Source: JAJCYL01 sp963664285
GTDB lineage: Bacteria > Bacteroidota > Bacteroidia > Cytophagales > Cyclobacteriaceae
Direction of reading: 5' to 3'
Assembly: GCA_963664285.2 (NCBI GenBank)
Contig: CAXXNX010000040.1
Span: forward strand, 124,001 to 188,000
Length of the DNA: 64,000 nt
Shown piece by piece: positions 8,744 through 17,359 of this stretch. The first letter of the stretch is position 1; the number at the start of each line of letters is the position of its first letter. Made by a program: the position numbers and the translations under genes. Below the pieces are notes generated by a model. That model was not told the DNA's origin. It was given only the letters and a program-made list of their open reading frames with translations, and made no database searches.

Positions 8744-9985
8744 TTAGTTGTTGTTTAAAATTTCAATTAGTTTTTTGGCAACATCTTCAGCAAAGGGGAT
8801 AACTCCTCCGGCATGATCTTTACCTTCAAAAATGGTCAGACTCAAAATCTCTTCATTTGCTCCATTGGCTAAGAGTATATTGTAAGTATCAACGGAGTTT
8901 TGAAATGGAATGAATGTATCTGCATCTCCATGATATAAATAGGTAGGAACTGATGGATGCCAGTCTATTAGGCCGTTTTCATTGAGTAACTGTTTGAAAG
9001 GAGCAAACTTCAGGTCAGTATCCAAACCTTCAAGGAATTCTGACCTCAACAGAACATCAATTTCATGTGACAACTGATTGTTAATCGCAGACCCTGACAA
9101 GCTCCCATCAAAAAGGTCAGGAATAATGCTATCATAGGGTGGGTTGAATATATCTGACAATGTAATATCCAATGTGAAATATTCCTTATAGGCTACGCCA
9201 ATGTACCCCAAATAGTAAGGTTGCTCGTATGTATCGAGTGTAAAAAAATACTCCTGCAACCCTTTGACGTCGTATGCCCCAGCGGCAGGAAATGAGGCGA
9301 TTAATTCCAAGCCATTGATCGGAGTTTGTTCGATACTTTGTTGCGCAGCCATGGTTATATAGCCCCCCTGTGAGTAACCCGCCAGAAATAGATCACCACT
9401 CACGGATACTTCGCGGTCCTGTAGGAATTCCGTGGTTGCAATAATTGCATCTCTCACGGTTGAAGCCGTAATCTCTTTGATGTAATAAGGATGTGTCATG
9501 CCAAGGGATGTTCCGAAACCTATCATGTCAGGGAATACCGCAGCCAGGCCCAGGGAAGATAGTCCCCCATAAAGGGTAATTAAAATATTAGTTGTGGATA
9601 GCTCTGAGGGTGCCTCATGATTTGCGGTTATTGTTCCGCGATGAAAACTGATAATACCCAAATCTTCTTCAGTATCGGGAATGATGACTAATGCCGAGGC
9701 ATCAATCTCTTCCCCTTCAAGGTTGGTTTTATAATTTATTTTGAATAGCTCGACATCATACCGCCAGTTTTCAGCATCGATATCAATACCAGCGAGCTGT
9801 AAAAATGGGATTAATTGTGCGGTAGTTTTAGAGCCAATCACTTGGCTGGAAACAAACCTGGGACTCTCCGTATTCGCACCAGGATCGTCATCTGATGAGC
9901 AACTTACAATGAACAAGAGCAGCAAACCAATACTCAGTTTTGAGCTCATGGCGCGACTAAATATAGCTAATAGTTTGTGCGACAT
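8744..9985 (-). CDS. Alpha/beta-hydrolase lipoprotein (secretory-lipase-like)
   Basis: This is a predicted lipid-anchored esterase or lipase. The N-terminus has a hydrophobic stretch ending in a lipobox (IVSC), followed by SSDDD, a typical surface-lipoprotein linker. The nucleophile elbow GYSQGG, the acid loop HGDADTFIP and the His motif GKDHAGG near the C-terminus form the expected triad. I start it at the Met 2 nt after the nadD stop because AT-rich sequence precedes it; upstream Met (10015) and downstream Met (9949) are alternatives. It is the last gene of the sigma, anti-sigma, gmk, nadD run. Substrate is unknown. Confidence 0.8.
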   Translation of the reverse strand: MSHKLLAIFSRAMSSKLSIGLLLLFIVSCSSDDDPGANTESPRFVSSQVIGSKTTAQLIPFLQLAGIDIDAENWRYDVELFKINYKTNLEGEEIDASALVIIPDTEEDLGIISFHRGTITANHEAPSELSTTNILITLYGGLSSLGLAAVFPDMIGFGTSLGMTHPYYIKEITASTVRDAIIATTEFLQDREVSVSGDLFLAGYSQGGYITMAAQQSIEQTPINGLELIASFPAAGAYDVKGLQEYFFTLDTYEQPYYLGYIGVAYKEYFTLDITLSDIFNPPYDSIIPDLFDGSLSGSAINNQLSHEIDVLLRSEFLEGLDTDLKFAPFKQLLNENGLIDWHPSVPTYLYHGDADTFIPFQNSVDTYNILLANGANEEILSLTIFEGKDHAGGVIPFAEDVAKKLIEILNNN

Positions 9986-9986
9986 T

Positions 9987-10562
9987 TTAATTATTAAATA
10001 AATGTCGGTTATCAATTATATCAATAACCGGCGCTGGAAGCAAATATTTTACAGATTTCCCTTCACGAATGAGTTTTCTGATATAGGAAGCCGAAATATC
10101 CAACAAAGGCGCTTCTACTACCTGTACATTTTCATGATCAAGCAGCGGTGATTCCTTATCTCCGGGGCGCGGATAAACCAACAGGCCATAATAGTTGAGG
10201 ATCATTTTGTAATTCTTCCACTTCTTAAATGATCTGAGGTTATCAGATCCAATGATCAGGACGAACTCTTTATCGGGATTTTTTTCTGACAAGTAAGTCA
10301 GCGTGTCAATTGTGTAACTCGGTTTTGGTATCCTGAATTCAATATCGCTTGCTCTGAACTGATATTGATCATCAACGGCGGTCCTGACTAAATCGTATCG
10401 ATCATGTTCGTGAGCCAATGACTTCGAGCTTTTCAAGGGGTTTTGTGGAGTAACGACAAACCAAATTTCTTTGCAGTCAGTACTTTCGTACATCACATTG
10501 GCGATAATCAAATGGCCAACGTGTATGGGATTAAATGAACCGAAGAATAGGCCTACCTTCAA
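9987..10562 (-). CDS. nadD: Nicotinate-nucleotide adenylyltransferase
   Basis: NadD joins nicotinate mononucleotide and ATP to deamido-NAD in NAD synthesis. The 191-residue protein has the nucleotidyltransferase motif GSFNPIHVGHL at the N-terminus and SASYIRKLIREGK near the C-terminus, in place of the classical ISSTxIR. LIIGSDNLRSFKKWKNY is also typical. It follows gmk on the same strand after a 75-bp gap and is followed at once by the lipase-like lipoprotein. Confidence 0.95.
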   Translation of the reverse strand: MKVGLFFGSFNPIHVGHLIIANVMYESTDCKEIWFVVTPQNPLKSSKSLAHEHDRYDLVRTAVDDQYQFRASDIEFRIPKPSYTIDTLTYLSEKNPDKEFVLIIGSDNLRSFKKWKNYKMILNYYGLLVYPRPGDKESPLLDHENVQVVEAPLLDISASYIRKLIREGKSVKYLLPAPVIDIIDNRHLFNN

Positions 10563-10637
10563 AATTAAGATATCAAATTAGTATACAAGATTAGCGGTTT
10601 CCTCTGGTATATCTGAAAGATCAGAACCTCTAATAGA

Positions 10638-11192
10638 TTAATCGTTCAAAAATTTAGCAACCACGCTTTCAGCCTCTTTCAAGGCTTTGTCAAGGTTCTG
10701 GTTTAGCAGTATACAATCAAATTGATCTGCAAATGACATTTCGTACTCGATCCTGGAGAACCTGGCTTCGAGGCTTTTGTTGGACTCAGTTTTTCTGTCA
10801 GAAAGTCTTTTTTTGATGATTTCAATATTCGGCGCTTTCACGAAAACAGCAAGTGCCTTATCTCCAAAATAGTTTTTCAGACTGACCCCTCCCTTAACAT
10901 CTACATCGAAAATAACTGACTCCCCTTCCTTCCAAATTCTTTCAATTTCTGACTTGAGTGTTCCATAAAAAACACCCTCATAAACCTCCTCGGATTCGAC
11001 AAATTCTCTTTTTTGAAATTCTTCTGAAGTCAGAAAGTAGTAATCCTTACCGTCTGTCTCATAACCCCGGAGTTTTCTGGTAGTGGCAGAAATTGAGAAT
11101 TTGAGTTCAGGAAACACGTTAATCAAATGACGAACAATGGTTGTTTTCCCTGAACCGGACGGAGCGCTAAAGATTAGGGCTTTCCCTTGCAT
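10638..11192 (-). CDS. gmk: Guanylate kinase
   Basis: Gmk phosphorylates GMP to GDP. The 184-residue protein has the P-loop SAPSGSGKTT, the GMP-binding segments TTRKLRGYE and YEGVFYGT, and DVDVKGG, all diagnostic. Its ATG follows the stop of the anti-sigma-like gene with no spacer, so it is translated as part of the sigma-factor operon. Confidence 0.96.
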   Translation of the reverse strand: MQGKALIFSAPSGSGKTTIVRHLINVFPELKFSISATTRKLRGYETDGKDYYFLTSEEFQKREFVESEEVYEGVFYGTLKSEIERIWKEGESVIFDVDVKGGVSLKNYFGDKALAVFVKAPNIEIIKKRLSDRKTESNKSLEARFSRIEYEMSFADQFDCILLNQNLDKALKEAESVVAKFLND

Positions 11193-11438
11193 TTATCCAA
11201 TTTCCGAAATTTTGTCCTTTATTGTGTTAATGAGGTCAAGTGGAACTTTTTTATTTTCCAATCTATTTCTTAAAGCCGTCCTGATCTCCTTTTCAATATT
11301 GTAGTTTTCCAGACATTGTATACACATCTCGAGATGTTCTGTCAGGTAGTTCTCCTGTTCCGAAGAAGCTTCACTGTCTAAAACCAGATGTATCAATTCG
11401 AGGCACTTTTCAACCTCGGGACATTTGGTAGTTTGCAT
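11193..11438 (-). CDS. Anti-sigma factor-like zinc-binding protein
   Basis: This small 81-residue protein lies directly after the ECF sigma gene. It has a His-x3-Cys-x2-Cys segment (HLEMCIQC) with an earlier Cys (KCPEVEKC), as in zinc-containing anti-sigma domains. There is no transmembrane segment, so it would act in the cytoplasm and bind the sigma factor encoded upstream. Its position between sigma factor and gmk is a recurrent arrangement in Bacteroidota, from general knowledge. The role is inferred from context and motif. Confidence 0.75.
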   Translation of the reverse strand: MQTTKCPEVEKCLELIHLVLDSEASSEQENYLTEHLEMCIQCLENYNIEKEIRTALRNRLENKKVPLDLINTIKDKISEIG

Positions 11439-11483
11439 TTGAATGTAGTTTAGTAGGTATCAACAATTTCAATTCAAAATATC

Positions 11484-12113
11484 TCAGCTTTGGTTTTTAT
11501 AACCCATACTGCGGGCATATTGAGTTAGTTTCTCTTTTAACAAATTTCGTGCTCTATGTAATCGCGATCTCACTGTACCAATTGGAATGTCAAGAATCTT
11601 GGCCATTTCGTCATAGGTAAAACCTTCGAGATCACATAAAATGATCACTGTTCTAAAATCGACAGCTAGTGAATTTAATGCTGTAGAAACTTCATCCCCA
11701 ATCATATGCTGGAGGGTGTCTACTCTAAGGTCAGTTGTTATTGGGTCATCAACTTCGTCTGAATTATAAAAAGTTTCAACCTCCTGGTAATCAACCTTCG
11801 ACGGCTCTTTACTTTTCTTTCGGAACTCGTTGATGAAACTGTTCTTCAGGATTCTAAACAACCATGCTTTGGCGTTAGTTCCCTGCTGGAACGAATTGAT
11901 AAAACGATAGGCCTTCAGATAGGTCTCCTGAACCAGATCTTTGGCGTCATCATCATCAAAACTCAGCCGGTAAGCAAAGTTGTACATGGAATCGATATGA
12001 GGCAGAAACTCACTATTGAACAAATTGTCTTTCTCAGTAAGGCTATAGTAGTTGCTCTTTGTTAGTTTCTCCTCATTCTCATTCTCAGACCTCAATTCCT
12101 GGTGTTCTTCCAT
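11484..12113 (-). CDS. RNA polymerase ECF sigma-70 factor
   Basis: This is a group 4 (ECF) sigma factor of 209 residues. Region 2 carries DDAKDLVQETYLKAYRFI and the AWLFRILKNSFINEFRK segment; region 4 carries ALDSL-type sequence, GFTYDEMAKILDIPIGTVRSRLHRAR. The first 30 residues are an acidic extension. The next gene encodes a zinc anti-sigma-like protein, suggesting a paired switch, with gmk, nadD and a lipase-like gene following in the same run. The regulon cannot be read from the window. Confidence 0.93.
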   Translation of the reverse strand: MEEHQELRSENENEEKLTKSNYYSLTEKDNLFNSEFLPHIDSMYNFAYRLSFDDDDAKDLVQETYLKAYRFINSFQQGTNAKAWLFRILKNSFINEFRKKSKEPSKVDYQEVETFYNSDEVDDPITTDLRVDTLQHMIGDEVSTALNSLAVDFRTVIILCDLEGFTYDEMAKILDIPIGTVRSRLHRARNLLKEKLTQYARSMGYKNQS

Positions 12114-12216
12114 GGATGTTTTGGTTTGTCATTTTAATTCTAAAAAAAGATCTGAGTAGTTCGAAAATTAAAAAATTGAAGGGTTAAATAACTGCATTTA
12201 AACCTTCGTAATAATT

Positions 12217-13524
12217 CTAGTATCTGTAGTAGTCAGGTTTAAAAGGACCTTCGACCTTTACACCGATGTAGTCCGCCTGATCTTTTGTTAATATATCTAA
12301 TTCAACACCAACTTTTGCTAAATGAAGCCTGGCCACCTCTTCGTCCAGGTGCTTTGGCAGCACATATACCTGATTATTATAATTGTCGGTATTTTTCCAA
12401 AGCTCCAATTGCGCCAGTACCTGGTTAGTAAATGAATTCGACATAACGAAGGAAGGATGCCCTGTGGCACATCCCAAGTTCACTAATCTACCTTCGGCTA
12501 AAACAATGATTTCATTTCCATCAACGTTGTAAAGGTCAACCTGGGGCTTAATCTCCTCCCGTGTGTGACCATAATTTTCATTCAACCAGGCCATGTCAAT
12601 TTCATTATCAAAATGACCAATGTTACAGACGATAGCTTTATCTTTCAAAGATTGGAAGTGTTCAGGCCCAATGATGTCTTTATTACCAGTTGCGGTGACC
12701 ACAATATCTACTTCTTTTACCGCATCAATCATTTTCTTAACCTGATAACCGTCCATAGCCGCTTGTAATGCACAGATTGGGTCAATTTCACTGATAATTA
12801 CCCTCATTCCGGCACTTCTCAATGAAAGAGCCGAACCCTTACCAACGTCACCATAACCGGCTACAGCTGCTACTTTACCAGCAAGCATTAGGTCAGTGGC
12901 ACGTCTAATGGCATCCACTAAGGATTCCCGGCATCCGTATTTGTTGTCAAACTTGGACTTGGTTACTGAATCATTCACATTAATAGCCGGCATTGGTAAA
13001 GTTCCTTCCTCAACCCTTTCATAAAGTCTGTGAACTCCAGTAGTTGTTTCTTCGGAAATTCCTCTTACACTGGGAATTAGCTCCGGATATTTGTCCAAAA
13101 CCATATTGGTAAGATCTCCACCATCATCCAGGATCATGTTCAATGGTTTCCTCTCCTCACCAAAGTATAAAGTCTGCTCAATTGCCCAGTCAAATTCCTC
13201 TGCACTCATACCTTTCCATGCATAAACTGCTATTCCCTCTGCCGCTATAGCCGCCGCCGCATGATCCTGTGTCGAAAAAATATTACAAGAAGACCATGTC
13301 ACTTCTGCGCCTAACTCTAAAAGCGTTTCTATTAGCACTGCAGTTTGGATAGTCATATGAAGACATCCGGCAATTCTTGCTCCTTTCAGGGGCTTTTCTT
13401 CACCAAATTTTTCTCTTAAGGCCATCAAACCAGGCATTTCAGCCTCCGCCAACCTGATCTCTTTCCTACCCCATTCTGCAAGAGAAATGTCTTTAACTTT
13501 GTATTTAAGATACGTTTCAGTCAT
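12217..13524 (-). CDS. ahcY: Adenosylhomocysteinase
   Basis: This enzyme hydrolyses S-adenosylhomocysteine to adenosine and homocysteine, recycling the by-product of methylation. The 435-residue protein has WSSCNIFSTQDHAAAA in the substrate domain, the NAD-binding GYGDVGKGSA, and the C-terminal LPKHLDEEVARLHL and KPDYYRY. It is a single gene facing yidD divergently, with a TACCTTTG box about 42 bp upstream of its start. Confidence 0.97.
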   Translation of the reverse strand: MTETYLKYKVKDISLAEWGRKEIRLAEAEMPGLMALREKFGEEKPLKGARIAGCLHMTIQTAVLIETLLELGAEVTWSSCNIFSTQDHAAAAIAAEGIAVYAWKGMSAEEFDWAIEQTLYFGEERKPLNMILDDGGDLTNMVLDKYPELIPSVRGISEETTTGVHRLYERVEEGTLPMPAINVNDSVTKSKFDNKYGCRESLVDAIRRATDLMLAGKVAAVAGYGDVGKGSALSLRSAGMRVIISEIDPICALQAAMDGYQVKKMIDAVKEVDIVVTATGNKDIIGPEHFQSLKDKAIVCNIGHFDNEIDMAWLNENYGHTREEIKPQVDLYNVDGNEIIVLAEGRLVNLGCATGHPSFVMSNSFTNQVLAQLELWKNTDNYNNQVYVLPKHLDEEVARLHLAKVGVELDILTKDQADYIGVKVEGPFKPDYYRY

Positions 13525-13565
13525 TTTGAATTATTGGTTATCAATGTATGTTTAAAAACGAGGTG

Positions 13566-13573
13566 CAAAGGTA
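13566..13573 (-). promoter_or_regulatory. Probable -7 box of ahcY
   Basis: TACCTTTG on the minus strand matches the Bacteroidota -7 element TAnnTTTG and lies about 42 bp upstream of the ahcY ATG. No clear TTTG is seen 19-20 bp further upstream, so the call rests on the -7 box alone. Confidence 0.5.
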
Positions 13574-13623
13574 TTTGTTTTTGGTAATGAATATATCCGA
13601 ATTGGAGAAAAAAGAAGCTATCA

Positions 13624-13902
13624 ATGAATGAGCCTGAAACAAGCAAACACAAATTTTCGACGGAAGACGAGGGTGAATTTAAGCCGAATCTTATCAGGAA
13701 AATTTTTGCGTTACCCATTTTATTCTACCAGTATAGTATTTCACCATTGATACCACCATCATGTCGTTACCAACCAACCTGTTCAGAATATGCCAAACAA
13801 GCCATATTCAAATTCGGGATTTTCAAAGGAACCTGGCTAGGATTGAAAAGATTCAGCCGGTGCCATCCATGGGGTGGTAGCGGGTACGATCCCGTGCCTT
13901 AG
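13624..13902 (+). CDS. yidD: Membrane protein insertion efficiency factor
   Basis: YidD is a small amphipathic membrane-associated protein that helps YidC-dependent membrane insertion. Of 92 residues, the core holds the family signature PSCRYQPTCSEYAKQAI, then KRFSRCHPWGGSGYDPVP at the C-terminus. The first 20 residues are a polar extension. Its stop is 1 bp from the stop of the convergent aminotransferase gene. Confidence 0.93.
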   Translation: MNEPETSKHKFSTEDEGEFKPNLIRKIFALPILFYQYSISPLIPPSCRYQPTCSEYAKQAIFKFGIFKGTWLGLKRFSRCHPWGGSGYDPVP

Positions 13903-13903
13903 A

Positions 13904-15112
13904 TTAACTCAACTTTGATAAAACTTCTTTTATCCTCCTGATAGCTTCTTTCAACTCATCATCCGAAGCTGCATATGATATACGGACACAATTTGGAGAG
14001 CCAAATGCATCACCGGTAACTAGAGAAACATGCGCTTCATTCAAGATATAGAGGCATAAATCACTCGCATTATTAATGGCAGTGTCCCTAAAAGACTTGC
14101 CGAAATAGTCACTAAAATCAGGAAAAATATAAAAGGCGCCGGATGGAGTATATGTCCTGATACCAGGAATTTCAGTTAGCAACCCTAACACAAGATCTCT
14201 TCGCTTAAGATATTCATTGGCCATCTCCCTCGTAGGACCAAGATCAGATTTCAGAGCTGATAATGCAGCCCTTTGAGCTATTGAGTTAGCACCGGAGGTA
14301 ACCTGGCCCTGTACTTTCTCACAGGCTTTAGCTATCGCTACGGGCGCTGATATGTAACCTATTCTCCACCCGGTCATGGCGAAACCTTTTGAAAAGCCAT
14401 TGACAGTGATCGTTCGGTCCTTGACTTCTTCGAAGGAGCCGATACTTACATGGCCGCCGGAAAAATTAATGTGCTCGTAGATCTCGTCAGAAATAATCAG
14501 AACATCCGGATGTTTTTGCATCACTTTAACAAAAGCCGCTAGCTCTTCCCTGGTGAACACCGAGCCCGTGGGATTGCTTGGTGATGAGAATAAAATGGCC
14601 TTTGTCTTATCGGTAATGACGGCATCTAATCTGTTAGCAGTTACCTTAAAATCATTCTCGATTGTCCCCTCAGCAAAAACAGGCTTAGCGCCTGCGAACA
14701 AAGCAATATCACGATAGCTCACCCAATAAGGTGTCAGAATGACAATCTCATCACCGGGGTTTGAGATCGAAATGATTACGTTGGCGATGGACTGTTTAGC
14801 GCCTGTGGACACCACAATATTTTCGGATTTCGACTCAATCCCGTTTTCATTTCTCAGCTTTTCAGCAATCGCTTCCCTTAAATCCATGTAACCAGGGACT
14901 GGCGAATAGCCAAAGTATTTTTGCTCATCAATGGAAGCCTTTGCAGCCTCTTGGATATGTTTTGGTGTTTTAAAATCCGGCTCGCCGATACTCAAATTGA
15001 TGATGTCAATACCCTCGGCTTTCATTTCGCGGGCCTTTCTTGCCATGGCAAGCGTGGCCGATTCAGCCATGTTTATTATTCGGTCGGCCAGGATAGAATT
15101 AAAATCTGTCAT
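13904..15112 (-). CDS. Pyridoxal-phosphate aminotransferase, aspartate type
   Basis: This class I aminotransferase of 402 residues probably interconverts aspartate and oxaloacetate with 2-oxoglutarate. SIGEPDF is at the N-terminus, SSPSNPTG in the cofactor site, and NGFSKGFAMTGWRIGY carries the lysine that binds PLP. RISYAAS near the C-terminus holds the carboxylate-binding arginine. These match the 1-gamma subgroup found in most Bacteroidota. Activity on other amino acids cannot be excluded. Confidence 0.92.
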   Translation of the reverse strand: MTDFNSILADRIINMAESATLAMARKAREMKAEGIDIINLSIGEPDFKTPKHIQEAAKASIDEQKYFGYSPVPGYMDLREAIAEKLRNENGIESKSENIVVSTGAKQSIANVIISISNPGDEIVILTPYWVSYRDIALFAGAKPVFAEGTIENDFKVTANRLDAVITDKTKAILFSSPSNPTGSVFTREELAAFVKVMQKHPDVLIISDEIYEHINFSGGHVSIGSFEEVKDRTITVNGFSKGFAMTGWRIGYISAPVAIAKACEKVQGQVTSGANSIAQRAALSALKSDLGPTREMANEYLKRRDLVLGLLTEIPGIRTYTPSGAFYIFPDFSDYFGKSFRDTAINNASDLCLYILNEAHVSLVTGDAFGSPNCVRISYAASDDELKEAIRRIKEVLSKLS

Positions 15113-15290
15113 TGGATACGAATTTGAACGCGAAAATAAACAATATGTAAAAGGTCTCCTATGCTATTATTCTTATTAAATCCTGACGGCTATTTAATTA
15201 AAAATCTGGGCAAAAAAGTGTTACTTAAAATTCTCACCTCTTATAAATGTTCTAAACAAAAATTAGTCAGCATATTTAGTAATCAACACA

Positions 15291-16238
15291 CTAGGGCATT
15301 CGAATTTTTCTTACCGCAGTAGGGATGAGAATTCTGGGAGAACCTAAAGAGTCGGATGCTTCATTTACATAGAGGTATTTTCCATCGGGACTGAATCCGA
15401 GATCATTTGGCAGTGAAAAAGAAGCTTCGAGTCTAGACCCATTTTTTCTACCCCTCTCCCCATTTCCTGCAAATAACTCAACATCACCAGTCAATGATAC
15501 CTTATAAACCTGGTGAGCACTTCTTGCCACAACATAGAGATAGCCCTCCCTGTAAATTAAGTGTCCGTTGTTGTTACCAGGGATGGTTGCAAAGACTGAA
15601 GGGCTCCCATCTGGTTTGATTTTGATAACATCACCGTTGTAGAAATTAGCAGTGTAGAAATTGCCATTTTCATCCTTAGTAATGCCATTGGGACATTGAA
15701 AAACTTCTCCTTTGCTAAAAAGTGTATTTTCCCCGGATGCCGTCACTCTTCTGAGCGTATTATTACCGCAATTGCAAACAATGAGGTCACCGTTCGTGTC
15801 AAATTCCAGACCAACAGGAGATACAACACTGTCACTAACATATTCGCTGATCTCCCCAGTGGGGCTAACTTTCGAAATGTAACCTCCCCTGATGTTAGAT
15901 TGATAAAAATTACCATCCTCATCAAACTCACTCCCGGAAGCTCCTTGCAAACTATCCAGGAAAACACTTACTATTCCGTCCGGAGTTATTTTGAATACTT
16001 TACTAACGACTTTAAAATCAGGGTTGATTTTCCCTAAAAAGGGACCAAAATCTGATGAGTATATATTTCCTTCAGCGTCAATTGATATACCACCAGTCCC
16101 TCCATATAAATCGTCGACCAGTGTTTCAACTTCTTTCTCGTAACGATCAGAACTCTTATTACCTTGGTGTGAACTACATGCGGCGAAAAGTGCAATTAAT
16201 GCAATATGATGAACAAATGGGTAGGAGATACGATTCAT
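15291..16238 (-). CDS. NHL/SMP-30-like beta-propeller lipoprotein
   Basis: This 315-residue exported protein begins with a short hydrophobic signal ending in AACSSH, a lipobox. The rest is built of repeated segments of the form GGISIDAEGNIYSSDF, GLEFDTNGDLIVCN, GITKDENGNFYTANF and DLGFSPDGKYLYVNE, typical of six-bladed propellers of the SMP-30/gluconolactonase and NHL group. Enzymatic function is unknown; such proteins may hydrolyse lactones or only bind ligands. It faces plsC divergently. Confidence 0.8.
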   Translation of the reverse strand: MNRISYPFVHHIALIALFAACSSHQGNKSSDRYEKEVETLVDDLYGGTGGISIDAEGNIYSSDFGPFLGKINPDFKVVSKVFKITPDGIVSVFLDSLQGASGSEFDEDGNFYQSNIRGGYISKVSPTGEISEYVSDSVVSPVGLEFDTNGDLIVCNCGNNTLRRVTASGENTLFSKGEVFQCPNGITKDENGNFYTANFYNGDVIKIKPDGSPSVFATIPGNNNGHLIYREGYLYVVARSAHQVYKVSLTGDVELFAGNGERGRKNGSRLEASFSLPNDLGFSPDGKYLYVNEASDSLGSPRILIPTAVRKIRMP

Positions 16239-16332
16239 ATTCTCTATTTTTTTTGACTGTTCCGAAAAACTATGACACCAAAATCAACTGCAATAGACCG
16301 GATATCGAAATTAAAGTGTACCAAGTATTCTT

Positions 16333-17130
16333 ATGATGCTCATTAAGCGGCTGTACTCCATTTATTGCCTGGCGGTTTTCGGTGGCCTTTTCCTGCTGCT
16401 TCTCCCCGCTTTTCTTTTCCTTGCGCAAAAGCGTGCGTGGCGAAGAAGCGCTGTATGGTTGAACCATTATTGGGCATGGGGGTTTTTCCGTTTGTGCTTT
16501 ATTTCCGTGGATCTGGAATTCAAGGAAAAGCTTAGCCCTAAACAGCAATACATATTTTGTCCCAACCACTTCTCTTTTCTTGATATCGCTACCATGGGCC
16601 TGACCCCGGTACCATTTGCTTTTGTAGGAAAGAATTCCATGGCAAAAATTCCAGTTTTCGGATACATGTATCGGAAACTTCATATCCTGGTAGATAGGGA
16701 CAACATGAGGAGCAAATATGAAATGCTCCACCGTTCAATCGAAACGCTTAACCAGGGGATCAGCCTAACAATTTTTCCTGAGGGAGGAATCGGTACACAA
16801 ACCCCACCAGAGATGTCTCCCTTTAAACCAGGTGCATTTAAAGCGGCCCTTGAAAATAATACACCTATTATACCTGTCACTATAGCCCATAATTGGTTAT
16901 TCCTGCCAGATGATAATAAAAACTTACTAAATCATCGGCGCCTCAAGATCATATATCACGAATCAATAGACCCCAGCACTTATTCAATTGAAACGATAAA
17001 TGAACTTAGCAACAGGGTTTTTAATATTATTGTGGAGGAATTAAAGCGATGGAACGCAGATGAAGGTAACCAGAAAGACCTTACTGAAGATAGCGCACTT
17101 AGCCAGATTGGAAGTCAAGGCGGAAGATGA
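16333..17130 (+). CDS. plsC: 1-acyl-sn-glycerol-3-phosphate acyltransferase
   Basis: PlsC adds the second acyl chain to lysophosphatidic acid at the inner membrane. The 265-residue protein has an N-terminal hydrophobic segment, the HX4D catalytic motif in NHFSFLD, and the substrate motif FPEGGIG. The last 71 bp overlap gatC in another frame. The C-terminal tail (after about residue 240) is polar and may be dispensable. Confidence 0.9.
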   Translation: MMLIKRLYSIYCLAVFGGLFLLLLPAFLFLAQKRAWRRSAVWLNHYWAWGFFRLCFISVDLEFKEKLSPKQQYIFCPNHFSFLDIATMGLTPVPFAFVGKNSMAKIPVFGYMYRKLHILVDRDNMRSKYEMLHRSIETLNQGISLTIFPEGGIGTQTPPEMSPFKPGAFKAALENNTPIIPVTIAHNWLFLPDDNKNLLNHRRLKIIYHESIDPSTYSIETINELSNRVFNIIVEELKRWNADEGNQKDLTEDSALSQIGSQGGR

Positions 17131-17359
17131 GGAACGATTATTAAATGATCTTAGTGAGATACTCACATGGGTAGAAAAACTAAAAGAAGTAGATACAGAA
17201 GGCGTTGAGCCACTGTCGCATATGTCCAGGGAGATCAATCTATTTCGAGAAGATTTGGCCAGCAACAACCTCAATCGCAAGGATGCACTGAAAGTATCGC
17301 CACAACACAACGGGGAGTTTTTTATTGTACCAAAGGTGATTAAGAATAAGGGTAAATGA
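17060..17359 (+). CDS. gatC: Asp/Glu-tRNA amidotransferase subunit C
   Basis: GatC is the small scaffold subunit of GatCAB, which converts Glu-tRNA(Gln) or Asp-tRNA(Asn) to the amide. The 99-residue protein has IAHLARLEV at the N-terminus, ILTWVEKLKEVDTEGVEPLSH in the middle and NGEFFIVPKVI at the end, all family signatures. Its start lies 71 bp inside plsC and its stop overlaps the next gene by ATGA, so the three genes look translationally coupled. gatA and gatB are not here. Confidence 0.93.
   Translation: MKVTRKTLLKIAHLARLEVKAEDEERLLNDLSEILTWVEKLKEVDTEGVEPLSHMSREINLFREDLASNNLNRKDALKVSPQHNGEFFIVPKVIKNKGK

Noticed and set aside
13525..13623. An S-adenosylhomocysteine riboswitch before ahcY.
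   Set aside because: The 99-bp spacer has a -7 box but no structured leader that I could recognise.
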